Shown here one piece after another: positions 18,701 through 26,949 of a stretch of 64,000 bases of DNA. Position numbers and translations under genes: made by a program. The notes below the pieces were generated by a model. It did no database searches, was not told where the DNA came from, and saw nothing but the letters and a program-made list of their open reading frames with translations. Within the stretch, counting starts at the first letter, position 1; every line of letters begins with the position of its first letter. The DNA comes from Granulicella aggregans (GTDB lineage: Bacteria > Acidobacteriota > Terriglobia > Terriglobales > Acidobacteriaceae), in the NCBI RefSeq assembly GCF_025685565.1, contig NZ_JAGSYE010000003.1, positions 62,001-126,000 of the forward strand, written 5' to 3'.

Positions 18701-19414
18701 GAACGGCGCGGAGAGCTGCTTCAACGCGGAGTTCAGGTTGCCTGCCTTGGCGTGCTCGTTGCCCTCGCGCGTGATGTAGCCGATGCCGGCGTCTTCGGCG
18801 AACTTGCGGAACTCCTCTCGATCGCCATCGTCGAGGATGTAGACATTCAATTTATCCGCGGGCCAGTCGATGTTCATCGCCGCAAGCGCCGTGTAACGGA
18901 CGATGCTCAGCGGCTCGTTGAACGTCGGAATCAGCAGGTCCACGCGGGGCCAGTCGCCAGGATCATCCGGCAGCGGGACCGTTGTCCGGCGCAGCGGCCA
19001 CAACGTCTGCATATAGCCGAGAAGCAGCGTCACCGCGGCATAGCTTTCGGCGAGCAGAAGCGCCACAACGAAGGCCGCCGGCAACCATTCCACCTTGCTC
19101 CTGGTCGCGTGGAGATGGCTACTCGTCAAGTAGCTAAACGTCGTGGTGACCCGCCAGTAGCCATAGCGGAAGGTCGAGTAGATCGAGAGGAAGATGAGCG
19201 TGAGCGTGACCAGATACGAAGTGGAACCTCGATCCATCCACATCGCGAGCAACGCCGTTACCACACCCAGCAGGGCCTGTTGGCGCCAGTCCAGATGGTA
19301 GCCGACTGCGAAGGCGAGAAAGCAGACCCCGGCCAGGAGAGTGACAAACCTCAGGAAACGTACCAACGGGCCTGGCGTGGAGTCCGCCGCCTCGCTGGCC
19401 TCGCCCAGGATCAT
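15728..19414 (-). CDS. bcsA: Cellulose synthase fusion, BcsA catalytic subunit plus shortened BcsB
   Basis: 1228 residues in one frame. The BcsA part (1 to about 700) has N-terminal membrane helices, a GT2 domain with DDGDREEF near 193, FDCDHVPT near 245, TEDV near 338 and QRIRWARG near 375, then more helices and a PilZ domain near 586-680 (QRRSTVRLR, then DISNSGV) that would bind c-di-GMP. After a further membrane helix (about 740-760) a BcsB-like periplasmic region follows, closed by a C-terminal helix near 1188-1212. That BcsB part is about 450 residues against roughly 700-750 in proteobacteria; the two flavodoxin-like halves are visible, but the carbohydrate-binding jelly rolls appear reduced or missing. 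Its start overlaps the bcsQ stop (ATGA). It polymerises UDP-glucose into beta-1,4-glucan. Confidence 0.9.
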   Translation of the reverse strand: MILGEASEAADSTPGPLVRFLRFVTLLAGVCFLAFAVGYHLDWRQQALLGVVTALLAMWMDRGSTSYLVTLTLIFLSIYSTFRYGYWRVTTTFSYLTSSHLHATRSKVEWLPAAFVVALLLAESYAAVTLLLGYMQTLWPLRRTTVPLPDDPGDWPRVDLLIPTFNEPLSIVRYTALAAMNIDWPADKLNVYILDDGDREEFRKFAEDAGIGYITREGNEHAKAGNLNSALKQLSAPFVAVFDCDHVPTRSFLQMTLGWFLRDERLGMLQTPQHLYSPDPFDRNLGQFRRIPNEGELFYGILQDGNDFWNATLFCGSCAVLRRSVLDELGGFAPETLTEDVHTSLRMQMAGWNTAYVNIPQAAGLATESLDGHVKQRIRWARGMIQIFRIDNPLFARGLTFAQRLCYFNSMFHFLYALPRLIFLVAPLAFLIFGRVILPGSWPAILAFALPHLLLSSVVNSRIQGQHRHPFWNEIYETILAPYILIPTLIALLRPKAGGFHVTSKGGQFERSYFDGKTAIPILLLMAFQLMGLVFGAARMVRIPWQPLLWLHRGDNPGTVLMNMLWVLFNLVILGVCASVAWESHQRRSTVRLRMAVPVDVLFADGTLEEGLTADISNSGVLLKIDYALNVENGDPVQLIFPVLDGEAGLPATVIDISDGVMRAQFDSLTILEEEALTMVLYSRADTWLGWGDSRVSDRPLKSLGRIFVLALRGVWRTLDAAWAVVEPPDNPKLAAGAVQAFVLVAVFLGLTAAAAQFHSSHLKRVEAVPVYQAEAEAASDRRKPSGAVPAPNASKPSSVSQEASVAPDDLAKLPEPFLDSAARVNPEISLVFLSEPSQEALKAAGIIASWLAVEAGKRPVRYSVTFGKIPTGNAILVVENESDLPPSLHIDGASGPAAAMRTNPENPSSKLLVVSGSNGAEAVDAARSLAMQGRALKGDHVQFSRLPNLDPDPDNINCCLQSDENAPWTALPDLQLFATTGFPFIQKAGLSETTVVLPASITPEVMEVYLTILGRLGVQAGHPLLNVDVSGPDGLKGEGKRDLLVLAVGADQPAVDALNSSLPVAIDGDGLHPRDPQGFFAPVRHAWWRLRDWENGDSGKLDTSGRLPEAVIEGAEWPAGSGRSVVVVSVRDKQSAARLLAAYPDPSKASEITGSVSVLDGGKFTSYRIGDEVYYNGSRSPWMATRLILAAFPWLLILAVTAVSVVMAGMVRTMLRQKAKERLLVAA

Positions 19415-21573
19415 TGCTCGCTCCAGCGCTGATTGCGGAAGCCGACGGAGACCGGGGCGGAGACGCTGCGCAGCCAGTTCGCCACACGCATATAGTCTTC
19501 GGCGATCGCGGAACCAGGATCGTAGTCCACGATGGTCATGCCCTCGGCCAACGCCTCGCCCACGGCCGGAGACCGGCGAATCACAAAGGGCAGGAGACGT
19601 TCGCCAAGCTGCTGCTTGAGCACCTCACGAATGTCGAGATGCAGCGGCAGCGAGGTGTCGAACTGGTTCAGGAGATAGACCGGCTGTAGAGGACGCCCCT
19701 CAGCGTCGAGCATCGAGCTGAAGAGCTTCTCCACCGCGTCGATGCTAATCACCGAGTTCATATCCGCCATCAGCGGGATCAGGACAGTGGGCTTGAACTG
19801 GCTCAGACCCGCAGCCATTCGCGAGCAGTTGACGCTCAGGTCCAGCAGAACGCGATTGGCCCGCTGGCTGTTCTCCAGAAGGTCTTCAAGGATTCCCGTC
19901 TGCCCTTCCAGCTCTTCGCTCTCCCGGACGAGGTCGTAGCTGACCAGGTGGATGGGAGCATCGTTGCTGCCGGGTGGAGGAGAGAACGTTCGCACCACAC
20001 CCGAGACCAATTGGCTCGCTCCAAAGTAAAAGGGCAGCAGGCCGTGAGAGGTCGTGTCGCTCAACAGGACTCTTTCGCCCAGGAACGACAGCGCACGCCC
20101 CAGTGTCGCTACGAGACTCGTCTTTCCGGTTCCGCCGGCCAGGGCGTACACGGCCACGATCGGAGCGTGCCGGGTCTCGGACTTCGCCACGAGCCGGTCC
20201 GTCGAGCGTTCTGCGTCATGCCGAGCAAAGACCCCGCGAAGAGCGAACCAGCGTGCCGCGATCCTCTCCTTCGAGTGCTCGAGCGGCTCCGCGGATTCCG
20301 CAGCGTGGGACGCGACAACGGGACGGTGCCCGGAAGACGGTTGTTTTGGATAGAGCCACGCCGGCCCGGGCACGTCGGGTGCCCATCCGGGCGAACCAGC
20401 AGCCCGCGCTGTCCTTGAGTCCGGGGCGTTCTTCGCCGGTATCACGGCTGTAGGCGGGACAGTGGAAGCAACAGAGGCCTTCGTCTCCGGGTCATCGTGC
20501 TTGACGGGTGCTGCTTCGAAGAGCTCGCTCATGGCATGAGCGTTAATCTCGTAGGGTGTCTCAAGCTCACTCGCAATCCGCGACACCGATATCTCGGCAG
20601 CTTCAGTGGGCTCCGTCGCCTCCTGTGGAAGCTGCGGAATCTGGCGCACCACCTCGGCGTTGGAGTCTCCCTGCTTCCGAGCAGGCGCGTGGGCCCCTCC
20701 CGCACCGTTCCCGTTTACCGCTTCAACTTGCCGTTCAGGCGCACGGTGAACGGCGCGCGTTGCCGGAGCCAGAGGGAACGCTGGCGGTTTCGGCTGCGGC
20801 GATGAGTCAGTTGACGCACCCCAAGCGGTATCCCGCAGATCGCCATCAAACTCGACTACCGGGTGGCTCTCTCGTCTTGCTCTGTCGGAAAACTCCTCCT
20901 CGTCCTCGACCCAACGCGAAGAGTAAGGATCCTCGATCTTTCCGGGAATCGTCACACCAGCACCGTTCCCGGATAAACTGCGGGTCCTGATTCCAGCCTC
21001 GGCGTAGCGCGCTGCCTGGCGTATCGCGGAGGCCTGGGCGACTGCGATCTCTTCCTGCTCCCGGCCTGCCATGGACTGCGCCAGGGCGGCAGCTTCGGCC
21101 CGTCGCGCGGCCTCCTCGCGCTCCGCGGCGGCCTTCCTTGCCTGGTGCGCGGCGGCACGCAACGAGGCGTGCTTGACCTGCTCATCCTGATCGAGCCCAC
21201 CCGGGCGGCTTCCAACCGAGTCTTTCCAGGCGTGCCCACCGAGTTCATGCGACTGGAGGCGGGCCTGGGACGCCTGCTTCGCCGCAAGCTTGGCTGCGGC
21301 CGCGTCTGCCTCGGCATGCGCCGCCGCAGCTTCCGCCTCGGCCTGTTTCGCTGCCGCCTCTGCCTCGGACTGCGCGCGCAGTTCGGCGAGTCTCAGTTGC
21401 TCCGCGGCGCGCTGACGCATCTGTGCGCGATGCTCACGCCGGTTAGCGGAGAAGTCGCGGTACTTGGCCCCTTGCAAATTCGCCCACGAATACAGAATGG
21501 CGACGTCTTCAGGGACCTCAGAGGCATAGTCTTCAGCCAGGTCTTCGAAGTCTTCGAGCGGATGCATCTCCAT
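19411..21573 (-). CDS. bcsQ: BcsQ-like MinD/ParA ATPase with long Ala/Glu-rich N-terminal extension
   Basis: 720 residues from ATG 21573 (MEMHPLEDFEDL). Residues 1-55 are a short acidic domain with DVAILYSWANLQGAKYRDFS. About 55-200 is an Ala/Glu/Arg-rich predicted coiled coil, then a low-complexity region to about 475. The C-terminal 240 residues are a SIMIBI ATPase of the YhjQ/BcsQ type: P-loop AGGTGKTSLVATLGRAL (a plain GKT loop without the leading KGG of most ParA proteins), LLDLSVNCSRMAAGLSQFKP and PVYLLNQFD. BcsQ helps place and assemble cellulose synthase in proteobacteria. The overlap with the synthase gene makes that role likely here. The start is uncertain; upstream initiation would add up to 39 residues. 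Confidence 0.82.
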   Translation of the reverse strand: MEMHPLEDFEDLAEDYASEVPEDVAILYSWANLQGAKYRDFSANRREHRAQMRQRAAEQLRLAELRAQSEAEAAAKQAEAEAAAAHAEADAAAAKLAAKQASQARLQSHELGGHAWKDSVGSRPGGLDQDEQVKHASLRAAAHQARKAAAEREEAARRAEAAALAQSMAGREQEEIAVAQASAIRQAARYAEAGIRTRSLSGNGAGVTIPGKIEDPYSSRWVEDEEEFSDRARRESHPVVEFDGDLRDTAWGASTDSSPQPKPPAFPLAPATRAVHRAPERQVEAVNGNGAGGAHAPARKQGDSNAEVVRQIPQLPQEATEPTEAAEISVSRIASELETPYEINAHAMSELFEAAPVKHDDPETKASVASTVPPTAVIPAKNAPDSRTARAAGSPGWAPDVPGPAWLYPKQPSSGHRPVVASHAAESAEPLEHSKERIAARWFALRGVFARHDAERSTDRLVAKSETRHAPIVAVYALAGGTGKTSLVATLGRALSFLGERVLLSDTTSHGLLPFYFGASQLVSGVVRTFSPPPGSNDAPIHLVSYDLVRESEELEGQTGILEDLLENSQRANRVLLDLSVNCSRMAAGLSQFKPTVLIPLMADMNSVISIDAVEKLFSSMLDAEGRPLQPVYLLNQFDTSLPLHLDIREVLKQQLGERLLPFVIRRSPAVGEALAEGMTIVDYDPGSAIAEDYMRVANWLRSVSAPVSVGFRNQRWSEQ

Positions 21574-21771
21574 CTTGCCCCGTTCCACCAATCTTGAAAA
21601 TTCTTTTTGTCCGCTTTGGCAGGCATCTACATCGCCGCAAGGATGCCCTGCTGTATAAGTCAGGCTAACGGCGGGGTCAGGCCAAGTCAATGCAACCGCA
21701 CTGCGACTAACGTGTAATGAACACGCGGAAAATATTGCATTCGGGCATCGCTTGGGTCAGAAGGAAAAAGG

Positions 21772-21788
21772 TGTCTCGAAACGAGACA
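21772..21788. promoter_or_regulatory. Perfect 7-bp inverted repeat between bcsQ and tRNA-Lys
   Basis: TGTCTCG-AAA-CGAGACA is a perfect palindrome with a 3-nt centre, in the gap between the divergent bcsQ and tRNA-Lys genes. It could be an operator for the cellulose genes, or a small hairpin ahead of the tRNA. No protein can be assigned, and no promoter boxes were recognised with confidence. The rest of this 270-bp gap shows nothing else. Confidence 0.35.
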
Positions 21789-21843
21789 TGGAGCCGGAAA
21801 GGTTCTTCTCCACGCCCGGTGTGCTACCGTAAAAGAGTGGTCT

Positions 21844-21919
21844 GAGAGCGTAGCTCAGTTGGTAGAGCATCGCCCTTTTAAGGCGTTGGTCCTGGGTTCG
21901 AGCCCCAGCGCTCTCACCA
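21844..21919 (+). tRNA. tRNA-Lys (anticodon TTT)
   Basis: 76-nt tRNA with the 3' CCA encoded. The acceptor stem GAGAGCG (21844-21850) pairs with CGCTCTC (21909-21915), followed by discriminator A and CCA. The D arm is TAGCTCAGTTGGTAGAGCA, the anticodon loop is CTTTTAA with anticodon TTT, and the T arm is CTGGGTTCGAGCCCCAG. No attachment-site duplication or integrase is seen beside it. Confidence 0.97.
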
Positions 21920-21951
21920 TCTCCCTCAAATCTGGATATCCTGGCGACAGC

Positions 21952-23154
21952 TTACGCTGAGGGCTTGTCCGGCACCGGCTGAGACGTGCAGAAGTCCTCC
22001 AGAAACCTCTCTCCGTAGGACTCCAGCAGCGCTTCTACGCGCTCTGCAGACGCGGACTTCACCATCAGGCCTGCGTGGTGGTGCTTCTTCATTCTTCGAA
22101 CGATCTCCGGATCGGTATATCCGCTCAGGTCCGGCTCCTCCTGCTTCGCCAGGCAGATCACGTTGCCCGCAAAGTCGTCTCGTGTCGTAGGCAGCGTGTA
22201 CTCCATCTTTAGGAGCGTCGCCACTTCGATCCGCGCCCACTCAATCCATGGATTGATGGCCTTCGAAGCCTCGACCATCTCCGCGATGTAAGCGCCGCCG
22301 ACCCGCGCCGCCGTCTCGAGGAAGTAGAACCTCCCATCTGCCTTCGACTTAATGAACTCCGTATGTGTCACGCCGGAGTACATCCCCAACGCCTTCAGCG
22401 TTGCCGCATGGATCGCCACAAGGCCCTTCGCGTCCTCTGACGACGGATGCAGCGACCGCGTCGTGAAGACTCCTCCCTTGTGCATCGTCTGCATCGGGGG
22501 ATGGCCGTACTTGTGCGGAGCGGCGAAGAGGACCTCCCCCTTCCAGCTCACGCCTTCAACATGATAGACCTCGCCTGCGACAAATCGCTCAAGCACATAG
22601 TGACTTTGGAGATCGCCGAGCTGATCGAGAATGGGCCATAGTTCATCGGCATTTTCAATGGGCTTGATGCCGATCGCCGAGGCGTTCGTCCTCGGCTTCA
22701 GCAGCCAGGGCCCAGGAACCGCAGCCATGTACGCTCGCACGTCGTCGTAGTTGAAGACGCCGGTAAACTCCGGCACGGCGACTCCATAGGCCCGCGCTTG
22801 CACCCGCATCGCCAGCTTGTCGCGAAAGAACCGCGTCGCCGTCTCGCCCATGCCGGGCAGCCGCATGTGTTCGCGCAGCAAGGCCGCGACTTCGAGGTCG
22901 AACTCATCGAGAGCGACGATGCGCTCAAATCGGCGGCTCCGAGCCAGGTAGCAAACAGTGTTCAGGACCTGCCCAGGCGTAAGCCCCTCGGGCATCGTGA
23001 TCAGTTCGTTCAAGGACTCGTGCGGCCAGTTGGCGTTCGCCAGCTTATCCACCGTCAGCAGCGTAACAGCACAGCCAAGGCGCGCAGCCTCTTTGAGAAA
23101 CGCCTGTCCTTTTTCATACGTGCTGATACACAAGATCCCCGGCGCTTCACTCAT
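21952..23154 (-). CDS. ATP-grasp domain protein
   Basis: 400-residue carboxylate-amine/thiol ligase-like protein. The N-terminal Rossmann-like part (ILCISTYEKGQAFLKEAARL) is followed by the ATP-grasp core: FFRDKLAMRVQARAYGVAVP near 120, PGPWLLKPRTNASAIGIKPI with the ATP-binding Lys, and FYFLETAARVGGAYIAEM near 285 carrying the Mg-binding Glu and Asn/Arg region. ATG 23154 is chosen because AGGAGG lies 5 nt upstream; the GTG at 23160 would overlap that site. It would join an acid to an amine at the expense of ATP; the substrates are unknown. It lies just after hldD in the same direction, but no LPS role is established. Confidence 0.85.
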   Translation of the reverse strand: MSEAPGILCISTYEKGQAFLKEAARLGCAVTLLTVDKLANANWPHESLNELITMPEGLTPGQVLNTVCYLARSRRFERIVALDEFDLEVAALLREHMRLPGMGETATRFFRDKLAMRVQARAYGVAVPEFTGVFNYDDVRAYMAAVPGPWLLKPRTNASAIGIKPIENADELWPILDQLGDLQSHYVLERFVAGEVYHVEGVSWKGEVLFAAPHKYGHPPMQTMHKGGVFTTRSLHPSSEDAKGLVAIHAATLKALGMYSGVTHTEFIKSKADGRFYFLETAARVGGAYIAEMVEASKAINPWIEWARIEVATLLKMEYTLPTTRDDFAGNVICLAKQEEPDLSGYTDPEIVRRMKKHHHAGLMVKSASAERVEALLESYGERFLEDFCTSQPVPDKPSA

Positions 23155-23210
23155 CCCCACCTCCTAAATTCATCTCAACTTGCAACGGCGAACGTCCACC
23201 TTAGAACGCC

Positions 23211-24191
23211 TCACCCAACCGGCTCTACTCCAAACGTCTTACGCACTCCCTCTTCCAGCGGAGTAAAACTCTCCTCGTACCCCGCCTCGCGCAAACCTGC
23301 TGTGTCCGCCTCGGTGAAGTGCTGATACCTATCCTTCAGATCTCCCGGAAACGGGATGTACTCGATCTGTCCCGGCCCATGTACCTGCATCAGCGCATTC
23401 GCCACGGCTTTGAAGGTCCGTGCCTCACCGGTCCCTGCGTTCACGATAGCCTTTACGGGACGCTTCGGGCTCTCCGGCAGCAGCCCGCCAAAGAACCGGT
23501 TGATCCGCGCCAAGTCATCGACGAAGACAAAGTCCCGGCGCTGCTCTCCATTCGCATAACCGCCCGAGCCCTCGAACATCCGTATCGTACCCGACTCCTT
23601 CAACTGCTTCGTGAAGTGATGGATCACGCTCGCCATGCGGCCCTTGTGCTGCTCACGTGGCCCATAGACGTTGAAGTACCGCAGCCCGACTACGGTGCTC
23701 TGAAACTGCGGCGCGAGTCGTCTTACAAAGTCATCGAAGACGAGCTTTGAATAGCCGTAGATATTAAGCGGCCGCTCGTTCTTCGCTACCGGCGCGAACT
23801 CCAGGCTTGCTCCGTACACCGCCGCCGTCGAGGCATAGACAAACGGCACCCGCCGCTCTACCGCGAAGCGCAGCAGCTCCTTCGAGTAGGTGAAGTTGTT
23901 GTCCATCATGTAGCGGCCATCGTCTTCGAGCGTATTCGAGCAGGCACCCTGGTGCAGGATCGCCCGCACCTTTACGCCCTCGAACTCGCCAGCCTTCAGC
24001 GCCGCGCGGAACTCATGCTTGTCCATGTAGTCCATGAACTTCGCGCCGTGCAGATTGAGAAACTTCGGCCCGCTCAGGTTTGCGGCAGGAGCGAAGTTGT
24101 CCACCAGCAGAATCTCCCGTTCGCCCGCCACATTGAGTTGATGAATCAGGTTGCTGCCAATAAACCCGGCGCCGCCGGTGACGATGATCAA
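23211..24191 (-). CDS. hldD: ADP-L-glycero-D-manno-heptose 6-epimerase
   Basis: 326-residue short-chain dehydrogenase-type epimerase that makes the ADP-L,D-heptose used in LPS inner core. N-terminal NADP site IIVTGGAGFIGSNLIHQL, catalytic STAAVYGAS and NIYGYSKLVFDDFV (Tyr and Lys), and the HldD-typical LRYFNVYGPREQHKGRMASV. The start is TTG 24191, whose bases overlap the hldE stop as TTGA, with GAGGTG 5 nt upstream; no ATG fits before the nucleotide-binding strand. The overlap implies coupled translation with hldE, which supplies its substrate. Confidence 0.93.
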   Translation of the reverse strand: MIIVTGGAGFIGSNLIHQLNVAGEREILLVDNFAPAANLSGPKFLNLHGAKFMDYMDKHEFRAALKAGEFEGVKVRAILHQGACSNTLEDDGRYMMDNNFTYSKELLRFAVERRVPFVYASTAAVYGASLEFAPVAKNERPLNIYGYSKLVFDDFVRRLAPQFQSTVVGLRYFNVYGPREQHKGRMASVIHHFTKQLKESGTIRMFEGSGGYANGEQRRDFVFVDDLARINRFFGGLLPESPKRPVKAIVNAGTGEARTFKAVANALMQVHGPGQIEYIPFPGDLKDRYQHFTEADTAGLREAGYEESFTPLEEGVRKTFGVEPVG

Positions 24192-25705
24192 CGCAACACC
24201 TCGACCATCTCGTTCTGCTTCGTCCCTTCGGCCATCTTCCTTACGATGTTCGTCGTCGAGAATCCCTCGACCGTCGGCACAATCTCCACCCGGCCACCCG
24301 AGGCGATCACGTCCTCGTGGCCCACCACCGTCTCCACTGAGTAATCTCCGCCCTTCACCAGGACGTTCGGCTTCAGCGCGCGGATCAACTCCAGCGGCGT
24401 GTCCTCGTCGAAGAGCACCACCGCGTCTACCGCAGCCAGTGCGGACATCACTCTCGCCCGCTCCCGCTCGCCCACAATCGGTCGCGAAGGCCCTTTCAAA
24501 CGTGACACGGACGCATCGGTATTCAGGCCAAGGATGAGCTTCGAGCCAAAGCGCCTGCAGTCTTCCAGCAGCGTGATGTGTCCCACGTGCAGCAGATCGA
24601 AGCAGCCGTTCGTGAAGACGATCGTGTCTCCCGCCGCGCGCCACTCCGCGACACGTTTCGTAACGCGCTCCAGGTCGACAACCTTGTCGCCCGCCGCAGT
24701 GCGCGAACTCGGCGTCAGCGCCGCGATCAGTTCATGCCGGGCCACCGGCACCGTTCCTACCTTCGCCACTACGATCCCCGCTGCAAGATTCGCAAGCTCA
24801 ACAGCCGTCCGAACCGTTAGCCCACCCGCAACCCCTGCCGCCAGCGTCGCGATCACCGTATCGCCCGCTCCCGAGACATCGAAGACCTCCCGCGCCCGCG
24901 CCGGCGAGTGATAGCTCCCGCCCGGCTCAACCACGGTGATTCCCTTCTCGCTCATCGTGACCGTCAGGAAGCTCAGATCATGCTCCGTCAGGAGATTCTT
25001 CGACGCAGCGATCAGCTCGTCCGTCTTGTGCGCCGGCACTCCGGTCGCCAGCGACAGCTCCTTCAAATTAGGGCACACCGTGGTCGCGCCCGAGTACTTG
25101 CTGAAGTCCGGCGTCTTCGGGTCGACGAAGACTGGAACTCCTGCAGCCTTCGCAGCCCGAATGACCGCCTCGCACAGCCCCGGCGTCAGAGCGCCTTTGG
25201 CGTAGTCCGACAGGATGACGGCGCTCATCTTCCCCACAAGCCCGACGACGCGTTCCAGAAGGCGTTCGTTCTCCACCTCGGGACGGTCTTCCTGGCTCTC
25301 GATGTCCAGCCGCAGAAGCTGTTGCACCCGGCCCACGATGCGGGTCTTTGAGATCGTCGGCAAGGTTCCGGAGACTACGCCTAGCGTGTCGACTCCACCC
25401 TGCTTCAGGATCGCCGCCAGTTCGTTCTTTTCACCGTCATCGCCCCAGAACCCGGCAAGATATGTCTGGCACCCCAGACCGGCGAGGTTCATCGCAACGT
25501 TTGCCGCGCCACCGGCCCGCTCATACCGTCGAGCATGTCGCAGCACCGGAACAGGCGCTTCGGGAGAGATGCGGTCCACCTCGCCGAAGATGTACCGATC
25601 AAGCATCAGATCGCCGACGACGAGTATCTTCAGCCGGCCAAAACCACCTTCAAGTAGATCCAGAATTGCGGAGAGTTCAGGCAACATTTCCGTCGAGTCT
25701 ACCAC
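24188..25705 (-). CDS. hldE: Bifunctional heptose-7-phosphate kinase / heptose-1-phosphate adenylyltransferase
   Basis: 505 residues with two catalytic halves. The PfkB-type kinase (about 1-330) has DLMLDRYIFGEVDRISPEAP and the anion-hole SGAGDTVIATLA. The cytidylyltransferase-like domain (about 350-505) has TNGCFDLLHVGHITLLEDC (HxGH motif) and RPIVGERERARVMSAL. It carries out the kinase and ADP-transfer steps to ADP-D-glycero-D-manno-heptose, which hldD then epimerises. The start is either GTG 25705 (weak GCAGG upstream) or ATG 25687; the longer form is given. It is 10 bp behind the heptosyltransferase gene, so one LPS operon is likely. Confidence 0.94.
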   Translation of the reverse strand: MVDSTEMLPELSAILDLLEGGFGRLKILVVGDLMLDRYIFGEVDRISPEAPVPVLRHARRYERAGGAANVAMNLAGLGCQTYLAGFWGDDGEKNELAAILKQGGVDTLGVVSGTLPTISKTRIVGRVQQLLRLDIESQEDRPEVENERLLERVVGLVGKMSAVILSDYAKGALTPGLCEAVIRAAKAAGVPVFVDPKTPDFSKYSGATTVCPNLKELSLATGVPAHKTDELIAASKNLLTEHDLSFLTVTMSEKGITVVEPGGSYHSPARAREVFDVSGAGDTVIATLAAGVAGGLTVRTAVELANLAAGIVVAKVGTVPVARHELIAALTPSSRTAAGDKVVDLERVTKRVAEWRAAGDTIVFTNGCFDLLHVGHITLLEDCRRFGSKLILGLNTDASVSRLKGPSRPIVGERERARVMSALAAVDAVVLFDEDTPLELIRALKPNVLVKGGDYSVETVVGHEDVIASGGRVEIVPTVEGFSTTNIVRKMAEGTKQNEMVEVLR

Positions 25706-25715
25706 TCCAGCCTGC

Positions 25716-26843
25716 TCAGCTTTTTCCCAGAACGTCTCTCACCGCAGCCATCACCTCGGCCACCGTGATCGACGTGATGCACTTTTTGCGCTCGACGACG
25801 CACGTCTCGAGGCCACATCCCCAGCAATCCACCTGGTGATAGATCACCTTGTGTTGGCGGCCATACGGGAACCACACCCGGGGTCTGTTCCGAGCCGCGA
25901 AGATCGCCACGCAGGGCGTCTGGACTGCTGCGGCAAGGTGCATCGGCCCGCTGTCGTGACCAAGGAACATCCTTGCCCGCTCAAAGACCGCCGCACTCTC
26001 GCGAGGTGTCAGTTTTCCGCACAGATTGATCGTCAACGTTCCGCCAGCCTCAAGCCATCCCGCTGCAGCGGCCTCGCTCGCGGCAAACTCCTCCGCAGCG
26101 CCGCACAGCACCAACGCATGACCCTTCGCCGCTACCGCCAACTCGCGCAGGAGATTGCGCCAGTTCTCCGCGCCCCAGTCCTTCGACTGCACCTTAGTCC
26201 CCACGCTGACAGCGATCACCGGCATCTCCCCGGCCGCTGCTAACGCCTCTCGCGCACGCGCACGCTCGACCTCCGTCAACCGCAGGTCCCAGCTCTCCGG
26301 GTCATCGACCAGACCATCGCCTAACTCGCTGAGATTCCGCGCCAGTCGGCTCGCCTCGGGTTCGAGTCCACCCTCTCCCGGAAGGTTCTCCTGCATCGGC
26401 CTCGTCAGCGGAACTCCAACCTGCGACCGAATTCCGCATAGCGAGAAAAAACGGCTGTCCCGCACCACCGCTGCTTCGCTTCGAAACGCTGCCAGGTAGA
26501 CGACCACCTGTGGCCGCCAGCGCGCCAGCTGCCACCATAACGAAGCCAGCTCGCGCAGGCTCCTCGTTCCCACCTTGTAGCTTAGGTAGCCGTGTACCAG
26601 CCCGGTCCCACGAAGAATCGCCTCCGCCGCAGGTGCCTTCGAGTTCACCGGGATGTTCGTCAGCATCCGCCGCTCGGCGTTCGGATACGCCCGCTCCACC
26701 AGATGAAGCGCGGGCAACGCCACGACCGTATCGCCAAGACTGCCCAGCCTGTAGATCAACACGCGCTTCTTCGATTCGTTCGCCAATGTACTCAAGTTAT
26801 TCAGTTTGCTTGATTGCGGCGCTTCGCGGCAACTCGCGCCCAT
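25716..26843 (-). CDS. Glycosyltransferase family 9 (heptosyltransferase-like)
   Basis: 375 residues from ATG 26843. GT9/WaaC-WaaF type: N-terminal VLIYRLGSLGDTVVALPALH, AVSVGTKVQSKDWGAENWRNLL in the middle, and the ADP-heptose-binding FLGHDSGPMHLAAAVQTPCVAIFAARN near 287. The C-terminal VIYHQVDCWGCGLETCVVERKKC is Cys-rich, as in some GT9 relatives. It would transfer heptose to lipid A-core, in keeping with hldE and hldD directly downstream. The start is weakly supported; TTG codons nearer the first strand are alternatives. Confidence 0.87.
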   Translation of the reverse strand: MGASCREAPQSSKLNNLSTLANESKKRVLIYRLGSLGDTVVALPALHLVERAYPNAERRMLTNIPVNSKAPAAEAILRGTGLVHGYLSYKVGTRSLRELASLWWQLARWRPQVVVYLAAFRSEAAVVRDSRFFSLCGIRSQVGVPLTRPMQENLPGEGGLEPEASRLARNLSELGDGLVDDPESWDLRLTEVERARAREALAAAGEMPVIAVSVGTKVQSKDWGAENWRNLLRELAVAAKGHALVLCGAAEEFAASEAAAAGWLEAGGTLTINLCGKLTPRESAAVFERARMFLGHDSGPMHLAAAVQTPCVAIFAARNRPRVWFPYGRQHKVIYHQVDCWGCGLETCVVERKKCITSITVAEVMAAVRDVLGKS

Positions 26844-26949
26844 CACGCTCGCTCGCCCAATCCTGATACAGTTTTGTTGCGGACATATTGGCCAAAGCCC
26901 GCAATTCAACTCCGATCGGTTCCTAAATAGCGGTTCAAGACTAAAAAAT

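Noticed and set aside
21844..23154. tRNA-Lys as an integration site for a genomic island
   Set aside because: No integrase, no duplicated tRNA end and ordinary neighbours; nothing supports an island boundary.
24192..24644. N-terminal 151 codons of the long frame containing hldD
   Set aside because: This part is the hldE C-terminal coding region read in another frame. HldD begins at the TTG at 24191.
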